In this document: positions 18,663 through 27,787 of the stretch, in pieces | Numbering within the stretch: the first letter of the stretch is position 1 | How the letters are laid out: each line of letters starts with the position of its first letter | From: Clostridium isatidis | GTDB taxonomy: Bacteria > Bacillota > Clostridia > Clostridiales > Clostridiaceae | Assembly: GCF_002285495.1 (NCBI RefSeq) | Contig: NZ_CP016786.1 | Location: 1,378,001 to 1,442,000 of the forward strand | DNA: 64,000 nt | Reading direction: 5' to 3' | Translations under genes and position numbers: made by a program | The notes under the pieces: generated by a model | Databases searched by the model: none | What the model was told of the DNA's origin: nothing | Seen by the model: only the letters and a program-made list of their open reading frames with translations

Positions 18663-19100
18663 CTAAACTCCAGTAGATCCAAATCCCTTATCTCCTCTTA
18701 AAGCTTCAGAAAGTTCCTCAACTTCTTCTACATCAACTTTCCAAACAGGTTTTACTACCATTTGAGCAATTTTCATTCCCTTTTCAACTTTAAAAACTTC
18801 TTTTCCATGATTAATAAGTATTATTCCTATTTCTCCTCTATAACCTTCATCTATAGTTCCTGGAGTATTTAATACTGTAATCCCATTTTTTAAAGCTAAT
18901 CCACTTCTCGGCCTAATTTGAGCTTCAGTTTGAAATGGAAGTTCTATTTTTATTCCTGTTCTTATTAAAGCACTTTCTGTAGGATTAATAACTTTTTCTT
19001 CTATAGAATATAAATCTAATCCTGCATCATTATAATGAGCATAATTAGGCAGTATTGCATCTTCATGTATTCTTTTTACTTTTAATTTAAATTCGTTCAT
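18663..19100 (-). CDS. dut: dUTP diphosphatase
   Basis: A 145-aa trimeric dUTPase hydrolysing dUTP to dUMP and PPi, keeping uracil out of DNA. All five family motifs can be traced, including DLYS (motif 1), RPRSGLALKNG (motif 2), NTPGTIDEGYRGEIGIILIN (motif 3) and the C-terminal arm GDKGFGSTG (motif 5). I place the start at the ATG at 19100, because GAGGAGG lies upstream. An upstream in-frame start at 19139 lacks such a site. A perfect 41-nt palindrome separates it from the gene upstream. Confidence 0.95.
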   Translation of the reverse strand: MNEFKLKVKRIHEDAILPNYAHYNDAGLDLYSIEEKVINPTESALIRTGIKIELPFQTEAQIRPRSGLALKNGITVLNTPGTIDEGYRGEIGIILINHGKEVFKVEKGMKIAQMVVKPVWKVDVEEVEELSEALRGDKGFGSTGV

Positions 19101-19191
19101 TTTTATTCCTCCTCTATTGTATATTTTATATTTTACCATATTTTTTATTTCAAAAAAAATATATCGTACAAAATCCCATAATTAATAAAAA

Positions 19192-19232
19192 TTCACAAAT
19201 TATATTAATTTTAAATTAATATAATTTGTGAA
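19192..19232 (-). terminator. Perfect 41-nt palindrome, terminator of the upstream gene
   Basis: A 20-1-20 perfect inverted repeat beginning TTCACAAATT is followed, on the minus strand, by TTTTTATTAATT. It lies between the prealbumin-like gene and dut. Confidence 0.7.
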
Positions 19233-19258
19233 ATATAAAGCTTTATGTGTAATAATTA

Positions 19259-19669
19259 TTATTTTTTAACTGTCTTTAATCTATTAATAACAATAATTTT
19301 AGTAGACTTATTTTCATCATCAACAGTAAACTCATTCCAAGTATGATAAATTGGTTTTTCAAAATATTTTCTATCAACTATTGATATTACCCTATAACAT
19401 CCATTATCCAAATTATCAAATACTACTTTCCCATCATCATCAGTTAATTTAGATTGCTTAAGCTTCGGTGAAATTCCTTGTAATAAGTATAAATTAACTT
19501 TTGCACCCTTTAAATTTGCTCCATTATAATTGCCTAATTTTACAATAACTTCAATGGTACCAGCAGCTTCATTATCTTTATTATCAATATCAAAATCATT
19601 ATTTAATATATCTTCATCTTCTATAAAGCTTTCTTTTGCAGATAAATTATCATCAATTTTAATTTTCAT
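19259..19669 (-). CDS. Prealbumin-like / Cna-B-type fold protein, function unknown
   Basis: A 136-aa protein. The N-terminal 40 residues are acidic and probably disordered. The remaining 90 look like a single beta-sandwich of the Cna-B/SpaA/transthyretin-like type: G..L.GA.V.LY, then L.DDDGKVVFDNLDNGCYRVI. Such domains usually occur on surface proteins, but there is no signal peptide, lipobox or sorting motif here, so the location is unclear. The start at 19669 is chosen because GGAGG lies upstream. The in-frame TTG four codons earlier overlaps it. Monocistronic. Confidence 0.7.
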   Translation of the reverse strand: MKIKIDDNLSAKESFIEDEDILNNDFDIDNKDNEAAGTIEVIVKLGNYNGANLKGAKVNLYLLQGISPKLKQSKLTDDDGKVVFDNLDNGCYRVISIVDRKYFEKPIYHTWNEFTVDDENKSTKIIVINRLKTVKK

Positions 19670-19740
19670 ATATACCTCCAATCACAATATAGTTACATAA
19701 TATGAACAAGCTTGTGATTTGGTGATAAAATTTAATAATT

Positions 19741-21978
19741 TTATAATAACATCTTTTCTGCATCAGCAAATTCAAGAGGCTTGCTAAAATAATATCCTTG
19801 TAATAAATCACAGTTTATACTTTTTAAATAATCATATTGCTCTTTTGTTTCTACTCCTTCCGCAACCACTATTAAATTTAAATAATGGGAAAGTTCTATA
19901 ATAGTATCAATTATATATTCGCTTTTCTCTTCAATAACAATTCCATCTATAAAACTCTTATCTATTTTTAAAGAATCAATAGGCAATATTCTTAAATAAC
20001 TTAAAGAAGAATAACCAGTTCCAAAGTCATCTAAAGCTAAAGATACTCCTAATTTTCTTAACTGCTTTAGTTTTTCTATATTTTTCTCTGGATACTTCAT
20101 AATAACACTTTCAGTAATTTCAAATTCTATATAACTAGCATCTAAATCATACTTCTTTAAGCTAGCTTCTATAAAAGGAAGTATTTTTTCACTCCTAATT
20201 TGCACATCAGATAAATTAATAGCAATCTTAAATTTTTTGTTTGTTTTTAAAGAAAGTTCCTTACATTTTTTAATACATTCCTCTATTATATAATTACCTA
20301 TCGGTATTATTAAACCTGAAGATTCTGAAATAGGAATGAACTCCTTAGGTGAAACCATTCCCAAAGCCTGACACTCCCATCTTGCAAGAGCCTCAAAACC
20401 TATTACTTCTTCTGTCTCTGTATCTATTTTAGGTTGAAATAGCACTTTTATTTCATTATTATCTAAAGCAACCCTTAACCTCTTTTCTATTTCAAACTCC
20501 CTATTTAATATTTCTAACATATTCATATCAAATATTTCATATCTATTCTTACCATTTATTTTTGCTAGATACATAGCCATATCAGCCCTCTTTAATAATG
20601 TGTTAATATCTTTTCCGTCAGAAGGATAGATACTAACACCAATACTTAAGGTACAAAAAACCTCTATATCATTAATAGAGATAGGTTTGCTTAATTCCTT
20701 AATTATATTATCTAGCATACTTTTAATATCATCTATTTCTAACACCTTGTATTTTACTAATAAAAACTCATCACCGCCATATCTAGAAAAAAGAGAGTTT
20801 TCTATTTCCATTCCTTTTATTATATTTGTAAATTCAACCAATAATAAATCCCCAACATCATGTCCATAAGTGTCATTAATATATTTAAAATTATCTAAAT
20901 CAATAAAAATAACAGCAAAACTTTCATTAGGATTTTCTTCTATAAAATTCCCAACTTCTTTAAAAAAATATCTTCTATTAGTAATTCCTGTAACCTCATC
21001 ATTATAACTTAAAAAATTATTTTCAAGTTCTTTTTCCTTTCTAATTGTAATATCAGAAAGGGCTCCAAATATAAATACATCTCCATTTTTCTCCAATGTC
21101 TTTTTTCCTTTGCTTTCAAGCCACCTTATTTCATTATTCTTATTTAAAATTCTAAATTCTATTGAATAAAATTCATCTGTTTTAGAACTCATTATTTTCA
21201 TCATTTGCTTATCATACTCAGAAAGATCATCTTTGTATATATAACTTCTCCACTTTGTATAAGATATTACAATATCTTTATCTCCTTCAAAATCAATATA
21301 TTCTCTAATTCTTTTATTTAATGATATAACATTTTGTCTAACATTCCACCAAAAAGCAATATCTTTAGACCCTTCAACTGCCAATCTATTTTTATTTTCA
21401 ATAGCTTTATTGATATTTTCTTGCTGCTTTTTTTCAGTAATATCCTTTATCATTCCTGAAATTATAAAAACACCGTCTCTAAAATTACTTCTTATTTGAA
21501 TTTCTACTGTTATTCTTTGTCCTAAATCATTAATCATATTGCTTTCTAAAGAAAAATTATCTATAATTTTATCTTTTATCATCTCATCAAAAAATAGTTT
21601 TAACTCATTTCTATCTTCTTCTGCTATATAAGAAAATAAATCTAATAACTTAATATTTTCCTTGTCTATCGATAGCAAATTTTTTATTTTAGGAGATATA
21701 TAAAATTCTTCTGTTTCACTATTCCATTCCCATAGAACAGCCTCTAAAAAATCTATAGCCATGTCATATTTGCTTTTATTAGCTTCTGATACTTTATACA
21801 AATTTCTATACTTTTTATTTAAATATATTAATGAAATAATTAATATTATATTCATAAATATCATCAAATTGAAAATTATGTAATCATTTATTAAATTCTC
21901 TTTTAAAAGAAATATAAAAAAGCATATACCTATAACTACAAAAGCTAAACTTTTGTTTCTTTTCCCCAATTTTATCAC
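19741..21978 (-). CDS. Membrane PAS-PAS-GGDEF-EAL cyclic-di-GMP protein
   Basis: A 745-aa protein with two N-terminal membrane helices (about 9-25 and 33-53), two PAS-like regions (about 65-185 and 200-315), a GGDEF domain with intact GGDEF at 401-405, and an EAL domain with EAL at 529-531, ITES at 621-624 and DDFGTG at 650-655. Both active-site motifs are intact, so it could make and degrade c-di-GMP. I see no RxxD inhibitory site just before GGDEF. The start is ambiguous: GTG at 21978 or a TTG three codons later preceded by AGGTGA. A paralogue lies at 25357-27108. Confidence 0.9.
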   Translation of the reverse strand: MIKLGKRNKSLAFVVIGICFFIFLLKENLINDYIIFNLMIFMNIILIISLIYLNKKYRNLYKVSEANKSKYDMAIDFLEAVLWEWNSETEEFYISPKIKNLLSIDKENIKLLDLFSYIAEEDRNELKLFFDEMIKDKIIDNFSLESNMINDLGQRITVEIQIRSNFRDGVFIISGMIKDITEKKQQENINKAIENKNRLAVEGSKDIAFWWNVRQNVISLNKRIREYIDFEGDKDIVISYTKWRSYIYKDDLSEYDKQMMKIMSSKTDEFYSIEFRILNKNNEIRWLESKGKKTLEKNGDVFIFGALSDITIRKEKELENNFLSYNDEVTGITNRRYFFKEVGNFIEENPNESFAVIFIDLDNFKYINDTYGHDVGDLLLVEFTNIIKGMEIENSLFSRYGGDEFLLVKYKVLEIDDIKSMLDNIIKELSKPISINDIEVFCTLSIGVSIYPSDGKDINTLLKRADMAMYLAKINGKNRYEIFDMNMLEILNREFEIEKRLRVALDNNEIKVLFQPKIDTETEEVIGFEALARWECQALGMVSPKEFIPISESSGLIIPIGNYIIEECIKKCKELSLKTNKKFKIAINLSDVQIRSEKILPFIEASLKKYDLDASYIEFEITESVIMKYPEKNIEKLKQLRKLGVSLALDDFGTGYSSLSYLRILPIDSLKIDKSFIDGIVIEEKSEYIIDTIIELSHYLNLIVVAEGVETKEQYDYLKSINCDLLQGYYFSKPLEFADAEKMLL

Positions 21979-22180
21979 CTATGCCTTCTCTACTTATTAC
22001 TTTTTATTATCATTCTATCATATTTTTCCTAAAATTAACATATTTTTTAGTTTTTATATTTCTACATTACTTCCATTTATTATATACTTTATTGTTAATT
22101 ATAATTGGTATACTAATTATATAATAAATTAAAATAGTGTAAAATTCATTTCATTATTACACTAACTAGGAGGGAAATTT

Positions 22181-22900
22181 ATGAAAAATAATATTTTTAC
22201 TAAGATTATAAGTTCCTCTTTAATAATTCTGCTGTTTTTACTACTTTTTCCTATAAAGACCTTTGCAACTTCTAATGATAAAGTTATTTATTTAACCTTT
22301 GATGATGGTCCTGGAGGAAAGGTTACCGAAGAAATATTAGATATTCTAAAAAAAGAAGATGTTAAAGCGACCTTTTTTATTATATCATCTCAAGTGAAAG
22401 GTCAAGAAGATATTATTCTTAGAATAAAAAATGAAGGTCATAGTATAGGACTTCATAGTCACACTCATGATAGAAAGAATTTATATTCAAGCAATGAAGC
22501 TTTTTTAGAAGAAATGTTAAAATGTCAGGAAATCCTCTATGAAGTCACTGGAGAAAAGTACTATATAATTCGTTTTCCTTTTGGCTGCAATAATAAATCT
22601 TATAAATTAGATCAATCTTTAGTTGATTTACTTCATAGAAATAATTTTAAAATATATGACTGGACAGGAGATTGTGGAGACGGAGCCAATTGTAAATTAC
22701 CTATAGATATAATAATAAGAAACTCTACAAAACTTGCAAACTCAGATGGAAATATTGTAATGCTTATGCATTGTTCTGCAATAAATAAAAATACAGTTTC
22801 TGCTCTTCCTTCTATAATTAAATATTATAAAGATAATGGATATAGCTTTAAAGTAATCAATGAAAATACTGAAGAAATATATAAGTTTATAAAAAAATAA
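22181..22900 (+). CDS. Polysaccharide deacetylase (NodB/CE4 family), exported
   Basis: A 239-aa CE4 enzyme removing acetyl groups from a cell-wall or extracellular glycan. The N-terminal hydrophobic segment (about 8-29, ending near TFATS) is a signal peptide or anchor. Metal and catalytic motifs are TFDDGPGG (39-46, motif 1), HSHTH at about 91 (motif 2), RFPFG at about 129 (motif 3) and LMHC near residue 200 (motif 5). The substrate could be peptidoglycan, and no polymer-specific neighbour helps. AGGAGGG precedes the ATG. It ends in a strong terminator shared with the convergent trpP. Confidence 0.9.
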   Translation: MKNNIFTKIISSSLIILLFLLLFPIKTFATSNDKVIYLTFDDGPGGKVTEEILDILKKEDVKATFFIISSQVKGQEDIILRIKNEGHSIGLHSHTHDRKNLYSSNEAFLEEMLKCQEILYEVTGEKYYIIRFPFGCNNKSYKLDQSLVDLLHRNNFKIYDWTGDCGDGANCKLPIDIIIRNSTKLANSDGNIVMLMHCSAINKNTVSALPSIIKYYKDNGYSFKVINENTEEIYKFIKK

Positions 22901-22935
22901 ATAAAGGACAAAAAGTCCTTTATTTATTTTTTTAT
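22895..22935. terminator. Bidirectional terminator, deacetylase / trpP
   Basis: AAATAAATAAAGGAC and its exact complement pair around AAAAA, with T-rich tracts on both strands. It sits between convergent genes. Confidence 0.9.
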
Positions 22936-23459
22936 TAAATTTTTAACTTATTTATAGCTAATGATCTTACAATGATTTTATAAAGAATAGTTCCTATTAT
23001 TAAATTTAATATTGCAGCTGGTAATACAACAGCAATAATTAATTGAATAAATTCTCCTGGTAAACCTACTAAAAAGAAAGCAGATGTTAAGAAAGTAAAT
23101 CCACTAATGGCTGTTCCAAAAGGTAAAGCAATGCAAATCTTTATATTCTCCTTTACTTTATCTCTTGTTGCCAAAAAGAAAAAGAAAATAATATTCCCTG
23201 TAATAATTTTATCAATTATATTAGGTACTTGTCCTCCTGGAAACTTTGTTGTTAATGCTGTAAATATTCCAATTATTATACTAGATATTAATGTTGTTTT
23301 ATAATCTTTATTTAAATATATTATTATAATTAGCAGCATTATTGCAAAATCCGGCTGCATTGGAAACCCAAGAGCAGGAGTTATTTGGTGTAATAAAGCC
23401 CCTAAAGCTAATAGTATAGCATTAATTGTCATTTTTCTAATATTATTATTTGTATTCAT
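22935..23459 (-). CDS. trpP: Tryptophan transporter TrpP
   Basis: A 174-aa membrane protein of the TrpP family with about five hydrophobic segments. The stretch ALGALLHQITPALGFPMQPDFAIM near the N-terminus and KFPGGQVPNIIDK near residue 85 are characteristic. It is thought to import tryptophan. The assignment is strengthened by the Trp-specific T-box directly upstream. The start is the ATG at 23459, with GGGGG just upstream. An in-frame ATG seven codons earlier overlaps that site. The gene is single in its transcript. Confidence 0.9.
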   Translation of the reverse strand: MNTNNNIRKMTINAILLALGALLHQITPALGFPMQPDFAIMLLIIIIYLNKDYKTTLISSIIIGIFTALTTKFPGGQVPNIIDKIITGNIIFFFFLATRDKVKENIKICIALPFGTAISGFTFLTSAFFLVGLPGEFIQLIIAVVLPAAILNLIIGTILYKIIVRSLAINKLKI

Positions 23460-23594
23460 ATTTATACCCCCAATTTTCATATATTTTTTATTGCTTATTG
23501 TTTTGCTTAATGTATCTATACTTCATGCCATAAGAATCCCCCCCTTTTCAGCTAATAACTAAAACAAATCTTAGTATAAATATTTTTATATAAT

Positions 23595-23860
23595 AAAAAA
23601 CGCCCTATACAAAAATGTATAGGACGAATATAACCGCGTTGCCACCTATATTCCTTTAAAAAGGCTCTCTATTCAGGTACTATCATACCCTATTCCTTGT
23701 ATCGTAGGACTTACGGATCAGCTACTTTAATAAATTTCGCTTCACTCCTCAAAGGCCCATTCACTATTTGCTACGGTACTGAAATCTCACCACCTTCAGC
23801 TCTCTTTAACCTTGCACAATAGCTACTATTCCTTCTCAACGGATTATTCTAATGTATTTT
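23595..23860 (-). ncRNA. T-box leader, tryptophan specifier (UGG)
   Basis: On the minus strand the leader holds Stem I with AGAGAG and GGTGGTGAG elements. A specifier region AGTGAATGGGCC follows, in which UGG sits at 23759-23757. The conserved T-box AGGTGGCAACGCGG is at 23647-23634. A terminator has a 10-bp stem (CGTCCTATAC / GTATAGGGCG, 23626-23601) followed by six T. Uncharged tRNA-Trp should pair with UGG and stabilise the antiterminator, switching on trpP when tryptophan is scarce. Confidence 0.92.
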
Positions 23861-23867
23861 TATTAAT

Positions 23868-23896
23868 ATTCTATGATCCTTCTTGCAAATTGTCAA
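23868..23896 (-). promoter_or_regulatory. Promoter of the trpP T-box, inside the MATE gene end
   Basis: TTGACA (23896-23891), a 17-nt spacer and TAGAAT (23873-23868) form a near-consensus sigma-A promoter. The -35 and spacer lie within the MATE coding sequence, and the TAG of the -10 is that gene's stop codon. Confidence 0.75.
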
Positions 23897-25256
23897 TACT
23901 TTTAATAAATTTTTCCTTATTCGGTGTTATTATCATAATTATAAATAAAAAGGTTAATAATAATCCTTTTACAATACTAGAACCACTAATACTCCACCAA
24001 ACTCCGTCAATTCCCAAACTAGTATATTTAGTTAATAATATTGCTGCCGGTATTCTTAATCCAGTAAATACTCCCCCTACCCAAGATGGAGTAATTGTAT
24101 TTCCAAAACCTGAAAAAGCACCTGTGGTAGTTATTTCTAAACACATAAATAATTGAGAGTATCCTAAAATTCTCAAATAATCTGCACCTTTTAACATAGC
24201 TTCTTTTTCAGGTATAAACAAGGTAAAAACTATATCTCCAAAGAATATAAACAATACAGTAGCAAAAATTCCAATCATAGATGATATTAAAATTGTTGCC
24301 CTATATCCTTTTAATATTCTATCCCATTTACCTGCTCCATAATTTTGCCCTATGTATACTGTTAGTGCTGCTGAAAATCCTTCAGCAGTCATCCATGAAA
24401 TTGCTTCTATTTGGGAACCTACCTTTTGAACAGCAATTGCTACTGCTCCATACTGGGCGATTATCCTTCCTATTATCATTGCAAAAAAGGTAAATAAGCA
24501 ATTTTGAGAAGCTGTTGGAATTCCATACTTACATACTTTATATATATACTTTTTATCAATATATTTTCTATTTTTTAAGCTTAAACTATAGCCATTTCTT
24601 ATAAAGGATATACCAAATAGCAATGTAGCTATCGCCTGAGCTAAGACTGTTGCAATTGCCGCTCCTGCTACCCCAAGCTCAGGAAATATTCCTAAGCCAA
24701 AAATAAGAATTGGATCAAAAACTATATTAAATACTAATCCTACTGAATTTATTAAAAAAGGTATTTTGCTATTACCCGACGCATTAAAAATCCCAGTAAA
24801 CAATGGATTTAAAAAGGTAAAAATCAGTCCTAAAGCCACAATTATTAAATACTCTTGAGAAAGTTTTATAATATTTGCATCTCCTAATTTAAAAAATCCT
24901 ATTAACTGCTTATTGAATGTAATTACAATAAGAGTATAAATAATAGCCATTATTATATTCACTAGAAAACTATTATATATAAATTTATTTTTACCTTTAT
25001 AATCTTCTTTTCCAATAGATTGAGACACTCCTATTTCTGCCCCCACTTTAGTTATATATACTAATGAATTTCCAAACCAAGTGAAAAATCCAGCTGTTCC
25101 TACAGCTGCAACAGCATGACTCCCAAGTCTTCCTACCCACATCATGTCTACCATATTATAAGCCATTTGTATAAAAGAAGTTCCTAATATAGGCAATGAA
25201 AGCTTAAGTAATGTACTTAAAATATTTCCTGTTACTAAATTATTAGTTTTTTTCAT
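23871..25256 (-). CDS. MATE family efflux transporter
   Basis: A 461-aa integral membrane protein with twelve predicted helices in two related halves (MatE domains), expected to export cationic or drug-like compounds with Na+ or H+ antiport. Recognisable stretches include LSLPILGTSFIQMAYNMVDMMWVGRLG at the start and the repeated GxG-type loop VGSQIEAISWMTAEGF mid-protein. The start is the ATG at 25256, preceded by AAGGAGG. The earlier in-frame codon at 25280 lacks a site. The stop codon doubles as part of the -10 element of the trpP promoter. The substrate is unknown. Confidence 0.9.
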   Translation of the reverse strand: MKKTNNLVTGNILSTLLKLSLPILGTSFIQMAYNMVDMMWVGRLGSHAVAAVGTAGFFTWFGNSLVYITKVGAEIGVSQSIGKEDYKGKNKFIYNSFLVNIIMAIIYTLIVITFNKQLIGFFKLGDANIIKLSQEYLIIVALGLIFTFLNPLFTGIFNASGNSKIPFLINSVGLVFNIVFDPILIFGLGIFPELGVAGAAIATVLAQAIATLLFGISFIRNGYSLSLKNRKYIDKKYIYKVCKYGIPTASQNCLFTFFAMIIGRIIAQYGAVAIAVQKVGSQIEAISWMTAEGFSAALTVYIGQNYGAGKWDRILKGYRATILISSMIGIFATVLFIFFGDIVFTLFIPEKEAMLKGADYLRILGYSQLFMCLEITTTGAFSGFGNTITPSWVGGVFTGLRIPAAILLTKYTSLGIDGVWWSISGSSIVKGLLLTFLFIIMIITPNKEKFIKSIDNLQEGS

Positions 25257-25345
25257 ATGTGCCTCCTTAAATTTAATCACTCTACATTATATATTAACTT
25301 TATTTTTTTTGACAAGGAGTTTTACTATAATAAGATAATTTCACA

Positions 25346-25373
25346 AAAAAAAGGCATTAAATGCCTTTTTTAC
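25346..25373 (-). terminator. Terminator of the second GGDEF-EAL gene
   Basis: AAAAAAGGCAT and ATGCCTTTTTT form a hairpin with loop TAA that overlaps the gene's stop codon. A T tract follows on the minus strand. Confidence 0.8.
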
Positions 25374-27108
25374 TTAACATATTTATTATATTATCAAATT
25401 CTTGTGGCTTGCTATAATAATAACCTTGTACTTTATCACAATTAATACTTTTTAAATATTCTACCTGTTCTTCCTCTTCAACACCTTCAGCCACAACAGT
25501 AATATTTAATTTATGTGACAATTCAATAATATTTTCTATAATATATTTACTTTTGTTATTCTTTTTCATATCAATTAAAAAACTTCTATCTATTTTTAAA
25601 ACATCAATTGGAAGTTTTGTTAAATGATTTAAAGAAGAATAGCCAGTTCCAAAATCATCTAATGCTATTGAAGCACCTAACCTTTTTAATTCCATTAAAC
25701 ACTCTATATTATTATCAACTGATTTCATTAACATACTTTCAGTTATTTCAAGTTCAATATATTTTGGAGGTACATTATATTCTTTAACTAATGAATTAAA
25801 ATAGCTAACTAATCCCCCATCTCTTAACTGAATTTCTGATAAATTGACAGCGATCTTAAAATTATCATAGCCTTCATCAAGTAAATACCTTATCTTTGAA
25901 AACACTTCTCTTAAAACAAATTTACCAATAGGTATAATGAGTCTTGTACTCTCTGAAATTGGAATAAATTCCCCCGGGCTTATAAAACCAATTTCTCTAC
26001 TGTTCCACCTAAGCAATGCTTCAAAACCATCAACTTCATTATTATGTAATTTAATTTTAGGCTGAAAAACAACATACATTTCATTTTTTTCTAAAGCATT
26101 TCTTAAGCCTTTATGTATTAAATATATTCTATTTATTTCTTCTGATATTTTATCATTGAACATCTGCTTTTGATTTTTTCCATTGGTTTTAGCTTTATAT
26201 AAAGCTGAATCAGCACTTTTCAAAAGGGATTCGAAACTTTGACCATCATCTGGAAAAAGCGAAACTCCAATACTTGTAGTTGTATAAATATTCTTGTCAC
26301 TTATAATATAAGAATTTTCAAAAAGACTCATTATCTTTCTTGTAAAATCATTAATTTCTTCTATTGAATTAATATATGGCAGAAATACTATAAATTCATC
26401 AACGCTGAATCTACAAGCATATTTTTCATCTCTAACTAACTTTTTTAATTTATTAGAAAATTCTATTAAATACAAATCACCAGCTTCATGTCCACAGGAG
26501 TCATTTATAAATTTGAAATTATCTAAATTTATCATTATAAAAGCTCCTCTTTTTTTTAAGCGAATATGATTTCTAATTTCTTCATTTATTATTCTTTTAA
26601 AATTCTTTTTATTATTAAGACCAGTAAGTTCATCATAGGATACTAATCTTTCTAATTCAACTTCTAATTTTTTCTCTCTAGTTATATCATTTAAACAGCC
26701 AATAAATCCTACTATTTGACCCTTTTCATCTTTTATATTTTCACCTTTTATCTTTATCCATAAATCCTTTGATTTATAATTTCTAATTTTTACTTCTAAA
26801 TTTATAGAAGCATTACTTAAAGCATCTATTAACTTTTCAAAATCATCATTGTAAAATAGTTTTTTAAATTCATCAAAAGTCAAAATACATAACTCTTCAT
26901 TACTATTTATTATATTTTTATTGTCCCCATAAAGCATTACAAAAGCTTTTTCTATATTTATATATATATATACTCCATTGACTAATTTTATTAAAGCATC
27001 ATTTGAATTTAATAAAAACTCTTTAAAATTATTTATAAGCACTTTATTATTTAAATAATAATTCTTCAGGGAAACAACATCCTTGTTTGAAAAAAAATCC
27101 TTCTTCAT
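25357..27108 (-). CDS. PAS-GGDEF(degenerate)-EAL protein, probable c-di-GMP phosphodiesterase
   Basis: A 583-aa cytoplasmic protein with a PAS-like region at about 30-145, a GGDEF-type domain whose signature reads SVDEF (235-239) instead of GGDEF, and an EAL domain with EAL at 363-365, ITES at about 456 and DDFGTG at 484-489. The altered signature predicts no cyclase activity, though the domain could still bind GTP and regulate. The intact EAL motifs predict phosphodiesterase activity. It is closely similar in layout to the 745-aa paralogue 3.4 kb away but lacks membrane helices. AAAAGGGA precedes the ATG. Confidence 0.88.
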   Translation of the reverse strand: MKKDFFSNKDVVSLKNYYLNNKVLINNFKEFLLNSNDALIKLVNGVYIYINIEKAFVMLYGDNKNIINSNEELCILTFDEFKKLFYNDDFEKLIDALSNASINLEVKIRNYKSKDLWIKIKGENIKDEKGQIVGFIGCLNDITREKKLEVELERLVSYDELTGLNNKKNFKRIINEEIRNHIRLKKRGAFIMINLDNFKFINDSCGHEAGDLYLIEFSNKLKKLVRDEKYACRFSVDEFIVFLPYINSIEEINDFTRKIMSLFENSYIISDKNIYTTTSIGVSLFPDDGQSFESLLKSADSALYKAKTNGKNQKQMFNDKISEEINRIYLIHKGLRNALEKNEMYVVFQPKIKLHNNEVDGFEALLRWNSREIGFISPGEFIPISESTRLIIPIGKFVLREVFSKIRYLLDEGYDNFKIAVNLSEIQLRDGGLVSYFNSLVKEYNVPPKYIELEITESMLMKSVDNNIECLMELKRLGASIALDDFGTGYSSLNHLTKLPIDVLKIDRSFLIDMKKNNKSKYIIENIIELSHKLNITVVAEGVEEEEQVEYLKSINCDKVQGYYYSKPQEFDNIINMLSKKGI

Positions 27109-27137
27109 ATTATCCCTTTTCCTCTAATTTTATATTT

Positions 27138-27257
27138 TTATGCTTCCTGGCTTTCTTTTTCCTTTGATTTTTTCTTTTCATCATTCAATAAAGTTACAGC
27201 TAAACTAACTCCTGCTGCAATTATCATAAAGATTTTAGCACTCTTTTTTATTTTCAT
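27138..27257 (-). CDS. Small membrane protein, 39 aa
   Basis: A short open reading frame with ATG at 27257 and GGGGAGG six bases upstream, a strong ribosome binding site for so small a gene. The product begins MKIKKSAKIF, has one hydrophobic helix at about 8-24, and ends in a highly charged Lys/Glu tail. It lies 13 nt after the DUF4250-like gene and 29 nt before the GGDEF-EAL gene, so it is probably co-transcribed. No family is recognised. Confidence 0.6.
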   Translation of the reverse strand: MKIKKSAKIFMIIAAGVSLAVTLLNDEKKKSKEKESQEA

Positions 27258-27270
27258 GTAAATCCTCCCC

Positions 27271-27459
27271 TTATTTAAATTGATTTTGCTCCGCTATATA
27301 TTCATATCCGAAACTTTCTAACTTCTTCTTTAACTCTTCCTCTTTTATATCTAAATCTTCACATAAAACTGATAAATTTGAATAGAAATCTCTCAATTTC
27401 ATGTTAATCATGCTCACTAATATATTTGGATCCATAGCTAAAATTGTTTCTCTGTCCAT
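27271..27459 (-). CDS. DUF4250-like small protein
   Basis: A 62-aa protein that fits the DUF4250 family from memory: MDPNILVSMINMKLRDFYSNL followed by an LCEDLDIKEEELKKKLESFGYEY segment with an HTH-like pattern. The family is common in Firmicutes and has no known function. AAAGGAGA precedes the ATG. It heads a group with the 39-aa membrane protein and the GGDEF-EAL gene. Confidence 0.78.
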   Translation of the reverse strand: MDRETILAMDPNILVSMINMKLRDFYSNLSVLCEDLDIKEEELKKKLESFGYEYIAEQNQFK

Positions 27460-27744
27460 AATATATCTCCTTTACTTTGTATGAATATAATAGATTTATT
27501 GTATTTTTATTAATTTCTTTAGTAGTATTATACACTATTTTTAATCTATTACATCACATTTCTGAAAAAAAGTTTTAAGAGTTAAAAATATTTTACTAAG
27601 GTGTTTTTTCTTTATATAAATTTCAATTCCTAATAATGTATTTTTTTACAAATTACATTTTAATTTTAATAATTATTACATTAAAGAAAAATAATCCTAT
27701 TATTATTTTATTAAGTTATTCTAAATATTTCAATAGAAATATAA
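27460..27744. other. AT-rich gene-free stretch
   Basis: About 285 nt of very AT-rich sequence upstream of the DUF4250-like gene. A TATAAT hexamer read on the minus strand near 27525-27535 could be its -10, but no convincing -35 accompanies it. Nothing else is recognised. Confidence 0.35.
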
Positions 27745-27773
27745 AAAATGAGCTATTATAAATAGCTCATTTT
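27745..27773 (-). terminator. Terminator of the TtcA-like gene
   Basis: AAAATGAGCTA and TAGCTCATTTT pair around seven nt, with a T-rich tail on the minus strand, 15 nt after the stop codon. Confidence 0.85.
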
Positions 27774-27787
27774 GTTAAAAATCTATA

